Notes under the pieces: generated by a model
What the model was told of the DNA's origin: nothing
What the model saw: the letters and a program-made list of their open reading frames with translations, nothing else
Database searches by the model: none
DNA from: Pseudarthrobacter sp. NIBRBAC000502772
GTDB taxonomy: Bacteria; Actinomycetota; Actinomycetes; Actinomycetales; Micrococcaceae
Assembly: GCF_006517235.1 (NCBI RefSeq)
Contig: NZ_CP041188.1
Coordinates: 3,348,001 to 3,412,000 of the forward strand
DNA length: 64,000 nucleotides
Direction of reading: 5' to 3'
Part shown: in pieces, positions 1 through 8,900 of the stretch
Numbering within the stretch: the stretch's first letter is position 1
Layout of the letters: every line of letters starts with the position of its first letter
Made by a program: the position numbers and the translations under genes

Positions 1-440
1 TTGAGCCGATCGAAGGAATCGAGCAGGTTGCCGGCAACGACGGACTGCCCGGGCTGCTCGCCTCGGCGGACGCCGTCGTCAATACGCTGCCCGGCACGCC
101 GTACACGGAGAAGCTCTTCAACCGTGCGGTGTTTGCCGCGATGAAGCCGGGAACGGTGTTTGTGAACGTGGGCCGCGGCACCGTGGTGGACGAGGACGCC
201 CTGCTGGAGGCCCTGGACAACGGCCAGGTCTCCTACGCCTGCCTTGATGTCTTTGCCGTGGAACCGCTCCCCCAGGACAGCCCGCTGTGGAACCACCCCA
301 GGGTCATGGTGTCGCCGCATACGTCGGCGCTCAGTGCCGCGGAGAACCGCCTGATCGCGGAGCGCTTCTGCAGCAACCTGCGCACGTTCCTCGACGGCGG
401 CGACCTCCCCCACCTGGTGGACCCGGTCCACTTCTACTAA
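1..440 (+). CDS. D-2-hydroxyacid dehydrogenase, C-terminal part (5' end outside window)
   Basis: The reading frame is open from the window edge (frame starting at base 3) to a TAA at 438-440. The visible part matches the C-terminal half of NAD-dependent D-isomer 2-hydroxyacid dehydrogenases. It has the end of the NAD-binding fold with the family pattern NVGRGTVVDEDALLEAL, and then DVFAVEPLPQDSPLW and NPRVMVSPHTSA. The last stretch carries the catalytic His of the SPH motif, and the Glu of the VEP segment is also present. The enzyme would interconvert a 2-oxo acid and its D-2-hydroxy acid in the cytosol; the substrate cannot be told from this fragment. A hairpin terminator follows 24 bases after the stop, so the gene ends a transcription unit. 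Confidence 0.9.
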   Translation, partial: EPIEGIEQVAGNDGLPGLLASADAVVNTLPGTPYTEKLFNRAVFAAMKPGTVFVNVGRGTVVDEDALLEALDNGQVSYACLDVFAVEPLPQDSPLWNHPRVMVSPHTSALSAAENRLIAERFCSNLRTFLDGGDLPHLVDPVHFY

Positions 441-464
441 GACGCAGGCCCCGGCCCGCACCAC

Positions 465-516
465 AGAGCCCCTGCCGCGGATCCTGGAAACAGGAATCCG
501 CAGCAGGGGCTCTTTT
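465..516 (+). terminator. Rho-independent terminator after the dehydrogenase gene
   Basis: Arms AGAGCCCCTGC (465-475) and GCAGGGGCTCT (about 502-512) pair, with a second inner stem of CGGATCCTG against CAGGAATCCG closing on GAAA. A short T run (TTTT) follows. Confidence 0.8.
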
Positions 517-615
517 GTGTCCAGCAGTTGTGTCCGCGTGCTGTCGGCGTGCTGGCGGCGGCCAGATAGTTACATATTTGCTGAGCAGCGGCGCCCAACT
601 AATGAGCGGCACGGA

Positions 616-652
616 AATAGGCGGCCTCCCTATCAAGGGGAGGCCGCCTATT
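616..652 (-). terminator. Hairpin terminator downstream of the MHS transporter
   Basis: A perfect 15-base inverted repeat (AATAGGCGGCCTCCC and its complement, 616-630 and 638-652) encloses a 7-base loop. It lies 15 bases past the transporter stop on the minus strand. The A/T-rich ends on both sides mean it could work in both directions. Confidence 0.8.
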
Positions 653-667
653 GCGTGGGTGGAGTGC

Positions 668-2017
668 CTAGCGTGCGTCCTCCACCAGGAGCAGGTCCCG
701 GCCGTTGGTTTCCGGGGTGAAGAAGGTGGTGCCGAAGGAGACCAGCGCCAGGACCAGGGAGTAGATGGCGGGAACCAGCCAGGAATGGCCGGTCGCGGCC
801 AGGAGGGCCACACCGATCATGGGTGCGAACCCGCCGGCCAGGACGGCGGAGAGTTCACGGCTCAGCGCCACGCCGGTGAAGCGGTGCTGGGAGCCGAAGA
901 GTTCCGGCAGCATGGCGCACTGCGGACCGAGCATGGACTGCACGCCGAGTGAAATGCCCACCACCATGACCACCCAGACGAGGGTGACACTGCCGAGCGT
1001 GACCAGGTAGAAGGCCGGCAGGGCGATGACGGCCTGGAAGAGGGCGCCGTAGCGGTATACAGGAACGCGTCCGAAACGGTCGGAAAGGGCGCCGAAGGTG
1101 ACCACCATGACCGCCGCGAATCCAGCGGCAATGAGGAGGCCGGTGGGGCCGATGAACTTGTCGCCGGCGAAGATTCCGGCGGGCATGCTGATGAAGGACA
1201 CCAGGAGGGCGGAGTAAATGGAGGAGTTTCCGTTTTCTCCCATCCGCAGGCCGATGCCGATGAGCACGTTTTTCTTCGAGTGCTTCCAGATCTGTACAAC
1301 GGGGTTCTTGACCACGGCTTTGTGCTTTTCCAGTTCCTGGAAGACCGGCGTTTCCTTGAGCCGGAGTCGGATGAAGACCGCGATGACAATCAGGATGACG
1401 CTCGCGAGGAACGGAACGCGCCACAGCCAGCCCTGCAGCACTTCCTTGTCGGCCAGTGCCATCAGGGCGAAGGTGCCTGCGCCGAGCAGGGTGCCCAGCT
1501 GGATGCCGACGAACGGCAGCGCGGCGAAGAATCCACGACGACGGCGCGGGGCCACTTCTGAGATCAGGGTGGTGGCGCCTGCCTGCTCGGCGCCAGCGCC
1601 CAGGCCCTGAAGGATCCGAAGGGCCACCAGGAGCACTGCGCCGACCATTCCCGCCTGTTCAAAGGTGGGCAGTAGCCCGATGGCGAAGCTGGCCATGCCC
1701 ATCAGGCCGATGGTCAGGATCAGGACCATCTTCCGGCCGAACCGGTCACCGATGTAGCCGAAGACGACGCCGCCGAACGGCCGGGCTGCGAAGCCCACAC
1801 CGTAGGTGGCGAACGACGCGATCACGGCGCCGCTTTCCCCCAGCGGTGAGAAGAAGAGCGGCCCAAAGATCAAGGCCGAGGCGAGGCCGTAGATGTAGAA
1901 GTCGTAGTACTCCAGTGCGGAGCCTACTGAGCTGGCAAGAGTTGCCCTTCGCAGCTGCTCCGGATCGACGGCGGCGCCGTCCATGTCAGTCTGCGGTGAT
2001 TTAGTACGAGTTGTCAC
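668..2017 (-). CDS. MFS transporter, metabolite:H+ symporter (MHS) type
   Basis: A 449-residue membrane protein with about 12 hydrophobic segments, closest in pattern to the MHS branch of the major facilitator superfamily (ShiA/ProP/KgtP-like). The N terminus SSVGSALEYYDFYIYG and the loop after TM2, GDRFGRK, are family hallmarks; LRILQGLGAGAE is the MHS motif in TM4. It would import an organic acid or similar solute with protons; the substrate is unknown. I place the start at GTG 2017, because GAGGGAG lies six bases upstream; the open frame runs 25 codons further without a ribosome site. An IclR regulator lies directly upstream on the same strand and shares GTTCA half-sites with this promoter, so it is the probable regulator. 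Confidence 0.88.
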   Translation of the reverse strand: MTTRTKSPQTDMDGAAVDPEQLRRATLASSVGSALEYYDFYIYGLASALIFGPLFFSPLGESGAVIASFATYGVGFAARPFGGVVFGYIGDRFGRKMVLILTIGLMGMASFAIGLLPTFEQAGMVGAVLLVALRILQGLGAGAEQAGATTLISEVAPRRRRGFFAALPFVGIQLGTLLGAGTFALMALADKEVLQGWLWRVPFLASVILIVIAVFIRLRLKETPVFQELEKHKAVVKNPVVQIWKHSKKNVLIGIGLRMGENGNSSIYSALLVSFISMPAGIFAGDKFIGPTGLLIAAGFAAVMVVTFGALSDRFGRVPVYRYGALFQAVIALPAFYLVTLGSVTLVWVVMVVGISLGVQSMLGPQCAMLPELFGSQHRFTGVALSRELSAVLAGGFAPMIGVALLAATGHSWLVPAIYSLVLALVSFGTTFFTPETNGRDLLLVEDAR

Positions 2018-2096
2018 AAGAACTCCCTCAAAAACACTCCAGGCCCCCGTTGGCCTGGTGGGATAGCGAGGACACGCCGTGGTGTCGATCACTATA

Positions 2097-2154
2097 TTGA
2101 ACAGAGTACAGCAAGTTGAACACGCAGCAAGTGGTTGACGGGTTTTTTGTTCAC
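2097..2154. promoter_or_regulatory. Cluster of TGTTCA/TGAACA half-sites before the transporter
   Basis: TTGAACA occurs at 2097-2103 and 2116-2122, and the inverted TTGTTCAC at 2147-2154, in the 182-base gap between the iclR-like gene and the transporter. The same half-site is arranged as a palindrome upstream of the regulator gene. It is a candidate operator array for the IclR protein, by inference only. Confidence 0.4.
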
Positions 2155-2199
2155 AACCGGGATGATGAACGTTAAATAGGGCCGCCAGAGCGGGGGCAC

Positions 2200-2997
2200 T
2201 CAGCCCATGGGGTTGCCCAGGGACCGCGCCAGCTCGTTCAGTTCCTTGACCATCTGGGCACCCTGCTCCGCGGAGTATGTGGCTTTAAGGGCCGTGACTG
2301 ACAACCCAAGGCTCGGGCCGTGGGCGCCGCGCGTAGGCACGGCCACAGCCAGGCAGACCACTCCGGTAGTGGATTCCTCATCTTCGAACGCGTAGCCCTG
2401 TTCACGGATGGTTGTGAGCTGTGCCTTCAATTCGGCCCCGGTGCGGAGGGACTTCGGGGTCAGCACCGGAAGTTGGGCGTCATCGGAAAACATTGCGTCC
2501 ACGTCATGGTCATGAAGGCGGGCTATCAGGGCCTTGCCCACGGCACACAGGGACACCGGCATCTTGTCGCCGATGTTGGACGTCAGCCGGACCGCCGGAT
2601 GACCCTCGTAGCGGGCCAAATAGATCACGTTGGTTCCGTCCAGCATGGCTATGCGCACCGTCTCCCCGGAAAGGGTCGGCGCCTGCTCGCAGAACCGGTA
2701 GAACTCCTGTACTTCGTCGAGCCGGCTGAGATAGGCGGCGCCGAGTTCCACCAGCTTGCGGCCCAGGGTGAATTCGGCGCCCTGGCGGCTGATCAGCCGT
2801 GCTTCTTCCAACGCCAGCAACAGGTTGGAGGTGGACGACTTGGGGATACCCAGCTCGCGGGCCAGGTCGCTCAGTGTCAGCCGCCCCGTCGCAGAGGCTG
2901 ACAAGGCGTCCATGACGGCGGCGGCACGCGTGACCGCCGGCGCCGGCGATGTGCTCCCCAAACCCTCGGAGGAGCGGGAAGTGCGGGAATCGGCCAT
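2200..2997 (-). CDS. IclR family transcriptional regulator
   Basis: A 265-residue protein with the two IclR domains. An N-terminal winged helix-turn-helix occupies residues 20-85 (RLTLSDLARELGIPKSSTSNLLLALEE). A GAF-like effector domain follows, with the typical VRLTSNIGDKMPVSLCAVGKALIA block and the C-terminal GVVCLAVAVPTRG stretch. AAGGAGA sits five bases before the ATG at 2997, which supports the start. It precedes the MHS transporter gene in the same direction, so it probably controls uptake of a carbon source and senses that compound or a breakdown product. A 16-base palindrome 44 bases upstream of its start suggests autoregulation. The effector cannot be read from sequence. Confidence 0.92.
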   Translation of the reverse strand: MADSRTSRSSEGLGSTSPAPAVTRAAAVMDALSASATGRLTLSDLARELGIPKSSTSNLLLALEEARLISRQGAEFTLGRKLVELGAAYLSRLDEVQEFYRFCEQAPTLSGETVRIAMLDGTNVIYLARYEGHPAVRLTSNIGDKMPVSLCAVGKALIARLHDHDVDAMFSDDAQLPVLTPKSLRTGAELKAQLTTIREQGYAFEDEESTTGVVCLAVAVPTRGAHGPSLGLSVTALKATYSAEQGAQMVKELNELARSLGNPMG

Positions 2998-3040
2998 GAT
3001 TCTCCTTCGATCGGCACGCCGGGGCGCTTCGCGTAGATGC

Positions 3041-3056
3041 GTTCATTCTGCTGAAC
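3041..3056. promoter_or_regulatory. Palindromic candidate operator upstream of the iclR gene
   Basis: GTTCA-TTCTGC-TGAAC is a 5-6-5 inverted repeat. The same half-site recurs upstream of the transporter gene (2097-2154), which is what a shared IclR operator would look like. Confidence 0.45.
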
Positions 3057-3181
3057 ACTAACCATCATAATGGCTTAGGCGCGATTCAGGGCCCGGCCAA
3101 GGCGCCGTCAACCGCGCCACGCACGCGTGGTCCGCGTGGCATTTGTTTGTTTCAGGAAGTTCACGGTATATTCATTTCAGA

Positions 3182-3224
3182 CCCTCCACCGCGGCATCCC
3201 CCAATAGTCGCGGTGGAGGGTTTT
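3182..3224 (+). terminator. Hairpin with T tail, no annotated gene upstream
   Basis: CCCTCCACCGCG (3182-3193) pairs perfectly with CGCGGTGGAGGG (3209-3220) and TTTT follows on the plus strand. No plus-strand coding region ends here. A -10-like TATATT (3167-3172) and a -35-like TTGTTT (3143-3148) lie just before it. Confidence 0.6.
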
Positions 3225-3262
3225 CCAATGCCTGAATGTTGCCATGGCCTTGGCCACCGGGT

Positions 3263-3553
3263 TCAGGCGACGTCCACCACGGATTCCCTCAGCCTCCAGC
3301 CGCCACCAAGGCCGTCGCGCTCCAGCACCATGGTGGTCAGCGCGGACTGCGGATTGCGGCCCAGCCGCACCTGGACCTGCAAGACCTCAACGTCCACGCG
3401 GCCCAGACCTTTGGGCATTCGCCGCTGCGCCTCCCACCAGCTCACACGCTCAAACCATCTCACTGCGTCGGCACCGACGGCCCATTCCCTGCCGTTGCTG
3501 ACCACCGCCGTCGGGCTCCCGTCCTTGGCCGTCTTCACCACCACATATTCCAT
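3263..3553 (-). CDS. Small conserved-looking protein of unknown function (DUF6504-like?)
   Basis: A 96-residue basic, soluble protein starting MEYVVVKTAKDG. It has aromatic-rich blocks VRWFERVSWWE and a C-terminal TTMVLERDGLGGGWRLRE. The pattern loosely recalls small actinobacterial DUF6504 proteins (W-rich core ending in a GGWRL motif), but I cannot confirm that. The open frame continues upstream through the terminator and tRNA-Val, so the true start is almost certainly the ATG at 3553. A -10-like TAGTGT lies seven bases before it, which suggests a leaderless message. No Shine-Dalgarno site is visible. It is followed by no clear terminator. Confidence 0.6.
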   Translation of the reverse strand: MEYVVVKTAKDGSPTAVVSNGREWAVGADAVRWFERVSWWEAQRRMPKGLGRVDVEVLQVQVRLGRNPQSALTTMVLERDGLGGGWRLRESVVDVA

Positions 3554-3633
3554 AGCGGGAACACTAGGGACAGCCACCGACAATATGGCGCCGCCCCTAG
3601 CGGCATTGAGCCAGCGCGGCCCTGTACGGGCAA

Positions 3634-3682
3634 CAAAAAACCCCGTTGTTCCCGGCAGGTCGGGCCAGGAACAACAGGGTTT
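3634..3682 (-). terminator. Terminator of tRNA-Val
   Basis: On the minus strand AACCCTGTTGTTCC pairs with GGAACAACGGGGTT across a 15-base loop, and a run of T residues follows (AAAAAA at 3635-3640 on the plus strand). It begins right behind the tRNA 3' end. Confidence 0.85.
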
Positions 3683-3684
3683 GG

Positions 3685-3760
3685 TGGTGGGTCCTACCGG
3701 GATCGAACCGATGACATCCACGGTGTAAACGTGGCGCTCTACCAGCTGAGCTAAAGACCC
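3685..3760 (-). tRNA. tRNA-Val (anticodon TAC), CCA encoded
   Basis: On the minus strand the acceptor stem GGGTCTT pairs with AGGACCC. The anticodon arm is CCACG-TTTACAC-CGTGG, which gives anticodon TAC and decodes GTA. The T arm contains GGTTCGATCC. The discriminator is A and the 3' CCA is encoded in the DNA. Confidence 0.97.
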
Positions 3761-3860
3761 AAACTGCCGGTTTTTCGCACCTCAGCGCGTCAACCAACGA
3801 ACATAAACTCTACCTGACGGGCGGGACGAAAAGCCAATCGACACCGTCGGCCCCGAACGG

Positions 3861-4781
3861 TCAAAGATCAGGGAGTTCGGCGGCGAGCCAGGTCAGTGCC
3901 TCGCTGACGCCGGCGTCGAGCTTGATGGTGGCGTACTGGTCGCCCCGGGTACCGCCCCTGTTGATGATCACCACAGGCTTGCCGTCCTTCGCCGCGTGAC
4001 GGACGAACCGCAGTCCGCTCATCACGGTCAGCGATGAACCGGCAACAAGCAATGCCTCTGCAATGTCCACCATCGTGTAGGCGGCTTCTGCGCGTTCTTT
4101 GGGCACGTTCTCGCCGAAGTAGACAAAGTCGGGCTTGAGAATTCCGCTGCAGGCGGGGCAGGCAGCGACCACAAAACTGCTGATCAGAGCAATGTCCTCA
4201 ACAGTGGCGTCGGCGTCGGGCGCCATTTCCACCAGGCCGGAAGTTGTGGCGCGCGCCAGGAAGCCGGGATTGAGTTCTTCGAGCACCCCGGCCAGCAGGC
4301 GACGCGTGTAGGTGCGCTTGCAATCGAGGCAGACCACCCGGTCATAACGGCCGTGGAGGTCAATGACATTCCGGCTGCCGGCGTCTTCATGCAGCCGGTC
4401 GACGTTCTGGGTGATCAACCCAGTGAGCAGGCCCCGCCGCTCAAGTTCTGCGGCCGCAGTGTGCCCAGGGTTTGGATCTGCGTGCCGCAAGTGGGACCAG
4501 CCAATATGGTTCCGCGCCCAATAGCGCTGGCGGTTGGCGTCGTCGCGCACAAACTCCTGGTACGTCATGGGCGAACGTGGCACGGCGTCCGGCCCGCGGT
4601 AATCCGGGATGCCCGAATCGGTGCTCAGCCCTGCGCCGGTCAGTAAGGCCAGCCGCTTGCCGGACAAAAGCTCCCGGACGCGTTCAAGCCCCTGAAGGTC
4701 CGCACTGGACAACGCGGCAGGGTCAGCGGCCGGCAGGCTGGCGAAGCCCGTCAGGCCGATGCCGTGCCGCTGCTGGTCCAT
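3861..4781 (-). CDS. Sir2 family NAD-dependent protein deacylase
   Basis: A 306-residue sirtuin. It shows the NAD-binding GAGLSTDSGIPDYRG (about residues 49-63), TQNVDRLHEDAG with the catalytic-His region (NVIDLHGR) and two zinc-binding CxxC pairs (CLDC and CPAC), followed by FGENVP and the NAD-contacting GSSLTVMSG. It would remove acyl groups from protein lysines using NAD in the cytosol. It is the last gene of a minus-strand set with DUF3052 and a peroxiredoxin, starting only six bases after the peroxiredoxin stop, with GAGG before its ATG. The N-terminal 35 residues precede the conserved fold and have no recognised role. Confidence 0.95.
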   Translation of the reverse strand: MDQQRHGIGLTGFASLPAADPAALSSADLQGLERVRELLSGKRLALLTGAGLSTDSGIPDYRGPDAVPRSPMTYQEFVRDDANRQRYWARNHIGWSHLRHADPNPGHTAAAELERRGLLTGLITQNVDRLHEDAGSRNVIDLHGRYDRVVCLDCKRTYTRRLLAGVLEELNPGFLARATTSGLVEMAPDADATVEDIALISSFVVAACPACSGILKPDFVYFGENVPKERAEAAYTMVDIAEALLVAGSSLTVMSGLRFVRHAAKDGKPVVIINRGGTRGDQYATIKLDAGVSEALTWLAAELPDL

Positions 4782-4787
4782 GCGGCC

Positions 4788-5282
4788 TCAGGCCTGTTCC
4801 AGACCTGCCAGAGCATCCTGGTACTCGGCGAGCTCGCGGGCCTGCCCACGCGGATTCACCACAACGTAGCGGATTGTTCCTGCTGCATCGATGATGAACG
4901 TCCCGCGCCCAGCCATGCCGCTCTCCGGGTCGAAGACTCCATAGGCGGAAGCGACAGCGCCGTGCGGCCAGAAGTCGGCCAGAAGGTCAAAGCCGTAGCT
5001 TTCCTTCTCGGCATAAGCCCGCAGGCTGAACTTGCTGTCCACGGACACGGCCAGGACAGTGGCCCTGGCATCCTCGAACGCGGCCAGGTTGTCCCGGATT
5101 TCGCAGAGCTCGCCGGTACAGACACCCGAAAAAGCAAACGGATAAAACACCAGCACAACGTTCTGCCCGCGGAAAGTGGATAGCCGGACAGGTTCTCCGA
5201 ACTGGTTTACCAGCTCAAAGTCCGGGGCAAGCTCCCCCACCGCCGGAACAGTCTGCCCGGCTACGGCAAGAGCTGCCGTCAC
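4788..5282 (-). CDS. Peroxiredoxin, AhpE/Bcp-like
   Basis: A 164-residue thioredoxin-fold peroxidase. The active-site stretch FYPFAFSGVCTGELC places the peroxidatic Cys at residue 55 and a second Cys at 60, five residues later as in Bcp proteins; the surrounding sequence is AhpE-like. It would reduce hydrogen peroxide and organic peroxides in the cytosol. The start is GTG 5282, which overlaps the last four bases of the DUF3052 gene and has AGGAAG upstream, so the two are translationally coupled. The longer open frame upstream is the shadow of DUF3052. The sirtuin follows at a six-base gap. Confidence 0.93.
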   Translation of the reverse strand: MTAALAVAGQTVPAVGELAPDFELVNQFGEPVRLSTFRGQNVVLVFYPFAFSGVCTGELCEIRDNLAAFEDARATVLAVSVDSKFSLRAYAEKESYGFDLLADFWPHGAVASAYGVFDPESGMAGRGTFIIDAAGTIRYVVVNPRGQARELAEYQDALAGLEQA

Positions 5283-5698
5283 TTGTTCTTCCTGCTGACC
5301 AGGCGGGTGGCACTCCAGTCCTTTGACACACCTGCCGAGGTGGTGAGGTGCAGGCCCGCAGTGGGCGCCGCTTCCTGGATTTCCGCCGGCGACACGTACC
5401 CGGTGCGCCCGGACTTTGGCGTCAACACCCAAACAACCCCGGTTTCGCTCAGGGTGGTCAGGGAATCCATGAGGCTGTCGACCAGATCCCCGTCGCCGTC
5501 CCGCCACCAAAAAATGACGGCGTCAACAACGTCGTGGTCGTCCTCGTCCAGGAGCTCGGACCCTGTCAGGTCCTCAATATCATCACGTAAGTCGAAATCG
5601 ACGTCGTCGTCGTAACCGAACTCCTGAATCAGATCCCCGTTTTTGAAACCCAATTTTTCCGCCACATTTACCGAAGTGGCGGCGTCGGCCTCGCTCAC
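5279..5698 (-). CDS. DUF3052 family protein
   Basis: A very acidic protein of 139 residues (FGYDDDVDFDLRDDIEDLTG, DEDDHDVVDAVIFWWRDGDGD) that ends in a basic tail RLVSRKNK. The central VVWVLTPKSGRTGYVSPAEIQEAA is typical of the actinobacterial DUF3052 family, whose function is not known. Location beside aceE and the peroxiredoxin is a recurring arrangement in actinobacteria as far as I recall. The start is GTG 5698, preceded by GGAGGA four bases away. The in-frame TTG four codons upstream overlaps that ribosome site and is less likely. Confidence 0.85.
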   Translation of the reverse strand: MSEADAATSVNVAEKLGFKNGDLIQEFGYDDDVDFDLRDDIEDLTGSELLDEDDHDVVDAVIFWWRDGDGDLVDSLMDSLTTLSETGVVWVLTPKSGRTGYVSPAEIQEAAPTAGLHLTTSAGVSKDWSATRLVSRKNK

Positions 5699-5919
5699 GT
5701 GTTCCTCCAATGCCTAATACATGCAATTCGCATAGTGATTTCCATTACTCCCAGCCAACACCCTTTGTGCCTGCGCTTCAAGCTGCCACCACCGCGATCC
5801 GCCATATTCTGCGTCACATCCGGCGCCGTCAGCCTGCGTTGCAGCGGCTTTCGTCACACAACCAGTATGACGGCGAAATACAACAGGGACGCCATGGACG
5901 CGGCTACGCATCGCGCTGG

Positions 5920-5938
5920 AGTCACAGCTAGAGTGACT
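5920..5938. promoter_or_regulatory. Inverted repeat upstream of aceE
   Basis: AGTCAC-AGCTAGA-GTGACT is a 6-7-6 dyad 186 bases before the aceE start. The size suits a dimeric repressor; nothing here names the regulator. Confidence 0.35.
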
Positions 5939-6058
5939 GGTGACAACTATGCCTGCGGGGCGACCGCCTGGAACTCAACGGCAGACATAGGCGTGATAGG
6001 ACCCTGCCCGGCGCACATGACCGGGCTGTTGTAACCGATACGTCGCACACGTCGCATT

Positions 6059-6087
6059 CATGCCGGACAGTCACCCTGCCCGGCATG
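6059..6087 (+). promoter_or_regulatory. Hairpin in the aceE leader
   Basis: CATGCCGG (6059-6066) and CCGGCATG (6080-6087) form an 8-base stem with a 13-base loop, ending 36 bases before the chosen GTG. It could be an operator dyad or a leader RNA structure. Confidence 0.35.
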
Positions 6088-6123
6088 TGGGCGCCGATGC
6101 ATGCGCGCAAAGAGAGGTTGGAC

Positions 6124-8865
6124 GTGGCTGCAGGAGAAGATACCTCCCATATCCTCAGCGGGTTGACAAACCAGCTGCCTGATCGTGATCCGGAAGAGAC
6201 CGCCGAATGGGCTGAGTCCCTGGATGCACTGATCAGGGAACAGGGCACGGAGCGTGCCCAATACATCATGCGGAGCCTGCTGCAGCGCGCCGGCGCGCAG
6301 AGTGTCGGCGTGCCGATGGTGACCACCACGGACTATGTGAACACCATCCCGGTGGACCAGGAAGCTCCGTTCCCCGGCAACGAAGAGTTCGAGCGCCGGT
6401 ACCGGGCGTACATGCGCTGGAACGCCGCCATCATGGTGCACCGGGCGCAGCGGCCGAACATCGGGGTGGGTGGGCACATCTCCACCTACGCCGGGGCCGC
6501 AACCCTGTATGAGGTGGGCTTCAACCACTTCTTCCGCGGCAAGGACCACTCCGGCGGCGGTGACCAGGTCTTCTTCCAGGGCCACGCCTCCCCCGGCATG
6601 TACGCCCGCGCGTTTATGGAAGGCCGGCTCGCCGAGGAGGATCTGGACGGATTCCGGCAGGAAAAGTCCAAGGAAGGCCACGCGCTCTCCTCCTACCCGC
6701 ACCCGCGCCTGATGCCGGAGTTCTGGGAGTTCCCCACCGTCTCGATGGGCATCGGCCCGATGAACGCGATCTACCAGGCCCAGTCCAACCGGTACCTGCA
6801 CAACCGCGGCCTCAAGGACACCTCGGACCAGCAGGTCTGGGCGTTCCTGGGCGACGGCGAAATGGACGAGCCCGAGTCCCGCGGCCTGCTCCAGCTCGCC
6901 GCGAACGAGAACCTCGACAACCTCAACTTCGTGATCAACTGCAACCTCCAGCGCCTGGACGGTCCCGTCCGCGGCAACGGCAAGATCATGCAGGAACTCG
7001 AAGCGTTCTTCCGCGGCGCGGGCTGGAACGTCATCAAGGTCGTCTGGGGCCGGGAGTGGGATGACCTGCTCACCAAGGACTCCGACGGCTCGCTCGTGAA
7101 GATCATGAACGAGACCCCGGACGGTGACTACCAGACCTACAAGGCGGAATCCGGCGGGTTCGTCCGCGAGCACTTCTTCGGCAAGACCCCGCAGACCAAG
7201 GACATGGTCGCGGACCTTTCCGATGACGAGATCTGGAACCTCAAGCGCGGCGGCCACGACTACCGCAAGGTCTACGCCGCCTATAAGGCTGCCACCGAAT
7301 TCAAGGGCAAGCCCACCGTGATCCTGGCCAAAACGGTCAAGGGCTACGGGCTCGGACCACACTTCGAGGGCCGCAACGCGACCCACCAGATGAAAAAGCT
7401 CACCCTTGATGACCTGAAGAAGTTCCGCGACCACCTCCGGATCCCGGTCACCGACGAGCAGCTGGAGAAGGACCCGTACCAGCCCCCGTACTTCCACCCG
7501 GGCACCGATGCGCCGGAGATCCAGTACATGATGGAACGCCGTGCCCAGCTGGGCGGTTCTGTTCCGGAGCGCCGCTCCAAGCACCAGGAGATCGCCCTCC
7601 CGGAGGCAAAAACGTACGAGGTTGCCAAGCGCGGTTCCGGGAAGCAGCAGGCCGCCACCACCATGGCGTTTGTCCGGCTCCTCAAGGACCTCATGCGGGA
7701 CAAGAACTTCGGCAAGCACATAGCGCCGATCATCCCCGACGAGGCCCGCACGTTCGGCATGGATGCGTTCTTCCCCACGGCGAAGATCTACAACCCCAAG
7801 GGCCAGAACTACCTGTCCGTAGACCGGGACCTGGTCCTGGCGTACAAGGAATCGGCCCAGGGCCAGCTGATCCACCCCGGCATCAACGAAGCAGGGGCGG
7901 TCGCGGCGTTCACCGCCGCGGGAACTTCCTACGCCACGCACGGCGTACCGCTGATTCCGGTGTATGTGTTCTACTCCATGTTCGGTTTTCAGCGCACCGG
8001 CGACGCCTTCTGGGCCGCCGGGGACCAGATGGCCCGCGGGTTCATCATCGGCGCCACCGCCGGGCGGACCACCCTGACCGGCGAAGGCCTCCAGCACGCC
8101 GACGGCCACTCCCCGCTGCTGGCCGCCACGAACCCGGCAGTGGTCACCTATGACCCCGCGTACGGGTACGAGATGGGCCACATCATCCGGGACGGCATCG
8201 AGCGTATGTACGGGCCCGATTCGGCTGACCGGAACCTGATGTACTACATCACGGTCTACAACGAGCCCATCACGCAGCCCACAGAACCCGAAGAGCTCGA
8301 CGTGGAAGGTGTCCTCAAGGGCATCTACCTCCTGGCTCCGGCGAAGATCGACGGTCCCCGGACCCAGATCCTGGCCTCCGGCGTCTCGGTTCCCTGGGCC
8401 ATCGAAGCCCAGCGGCTGCTCGCCGAGGACTGGGGCGTCTCCGCCGACGTCTGGTCCGTCACGTCCTGGAACGAACTGCGCCGCGACGGCATGGCCGCCG
8501 AGGAAGAGGCGTTCCTGAACCCGGGCAAGCCCGCCCGTGTTCCGTTTGTGACCCAGCAGCTTGCCGGTGCCACAGGACCCGTGGTTGCGGTCTCGGACTA
8601 CATGAAGGCCGTCCCGGACCAGATCCGCCAGTTTGTGCCGAACGAGTTCGCCACGCTGGGTGCGGATGGCTTCGGTTTCTCCGACACCCGTGCAGCTGCC
8701 CGCCGCTTCTTCAAGAACGACATCCACTCCATCGTGGTCCGTTCCCTGCAACTGCTGGCGCGCCGCGGCGAAGTTGATGCCCAGGCCCCGGCCCAGGCAA
8801 TCGAGAAGTACAAGCTGCACAACGTCAACGCCGGTTCCACCGGCAACGCGGGCGGCGAGTCCTGA
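6124..8865 (+). CDS. aceE: Pyruvate dehydrogenase E1 component, homodimeric type
   Basis: A 913-residue thiamine-diphosphate enzyme that decarboxylates pyruvate and passes the acetyl group to lipoyl-E2, feeding acetyl-CoA to the TCA cycle and lipid synthesis. The TPP/Mg motif GDGEMDE...[12 protein letters not shown] lies near residues 242-270. The length and collinear blocks ([29 protein letters not shown], and a C-terminal [13 protein letters not shown]) match E. coli-type AceE rather than alpha/beta E1. Start GTG 6124 has GAGAGG six bases upstream; the frame stays open 13 more codons back to 6085. No E2 or E3 gene adjoins it, which is usual in actinobacteria. A strong hairpin follows. Confidence 0.97.
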   Translation: MAAGEDTSHILSGLTNQLPDRDPEETAEWAESLDALIREQGTERAQYIMRSLLQRAGAQSVGVPMVTTTDYVNTIPVDQEAPFPGNEEFERRYRAYMRWNAAIMVHRAQRPNIGVGGHISTYAGAATLYEVGFNHFFRGKDHSGGGDQVFFQGHASPGMYARAFMEGRLAEEDLDGFRQEKSKEGHALSSYPHPRLMPEFWEFPTVSMGIGPMNAIYQAQSNRYLHNRGLKDTSDQQVWAFLGDGEMDEPESRGLLQLAANENLDNLNFVINCNLQRLDGPVRGNGKIMQELEAFFRGAGWNVIKVVWGREWDDLLTKDSDGSLVKIMNETPDGDYQTYKAESGGFVREHFFGKTPQTKDMVADLSDDEIWNLKRGGHDYRKVYAAYKAATEFKGKPTVILAKTVKGYGLGPHFEGRNATHQMKKLTLDDLKKFRDHLRIPVTDEQLEKDPYQPPYFHPGTDAPEIQYMMERRAQLGGSVPERRSKHQEIALPEAKTYEVAKRGSGKQQAATTMAFVRLLKDLMRDKNFGKHIAPIIPDEARTFGMDAFFPTAKIYNPKGQNYLSVDRDLVLAYKESAQGQLIHPGINEAGAVAAFTAAGTSYATHGVPLIPVYVFYSMFGFQRTGDAFWAAGDQMARGFIIGATAGRTTLTGEGLQHADGHSPLLAATNPAVVTYDPAYGYEMGHIIRDGIERMYGPDSADRNLMYYITVYNEPITQPTEPEELDVEGVLKGIYLLAPAKIDGPRTQILASGVSVPWAIEAQRLLAEDWGVSADVWSVTSWNELRRDGMAAEEEAFLNPGKPARVPFVTQQLAGATGPVVAVSDYMKAVPDQIRQFVPNEFATLGADGFGFSDTRAAARRFFKNDIHSIVVRSLQLLARRGEVDAQAPAQAIEKYKLHNVNAGSTGNAGGES

Positions 8866-8900
8866 TCAACTCCCGCTGACCTGCTTGTCAGCGGACATGA

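Larger units (their letters stand above)
5699..6123. other. Divergent promoter region of DUF3052 and aceE
   Basis: 425 bases without a supported gene. The small open frames here have no ribosome site and no family pattern. An inverted repeat AGTCAC-N7-GTGACT lies at 5920-5938, and a second, CATGCCGG-N13-CCGGCATG, at 6059-6087 within what should be the aceE leader. Both are candidate regulatory elements. No clear -35/-10 pair stands out. Confidence 0.6.

Noticed and set aside
3147..3754. Overlapping plus-strand frames of 172 and 193 codons near tRNA-Val
   Set aside because: They run through the tRNA and its terminator and lack a ribosome site or any family pattern. They mirror the small minus-strand protein.
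5699..6034. 111-codon plus-strand frame in the gap before aceE
   Set aside because: No ribosome site, mixed codon use and no family pattern; it covers the divergent promoter region.
6058..8820. 920-codon open frame on the minus strand across aceE
   Set aside because: It is the mirror of the GC-rich third-position bias of aceE. The product is repetitive Val/Gly/Arg/Leu with no family pattern, and aceE is unmistakable on the other strand.
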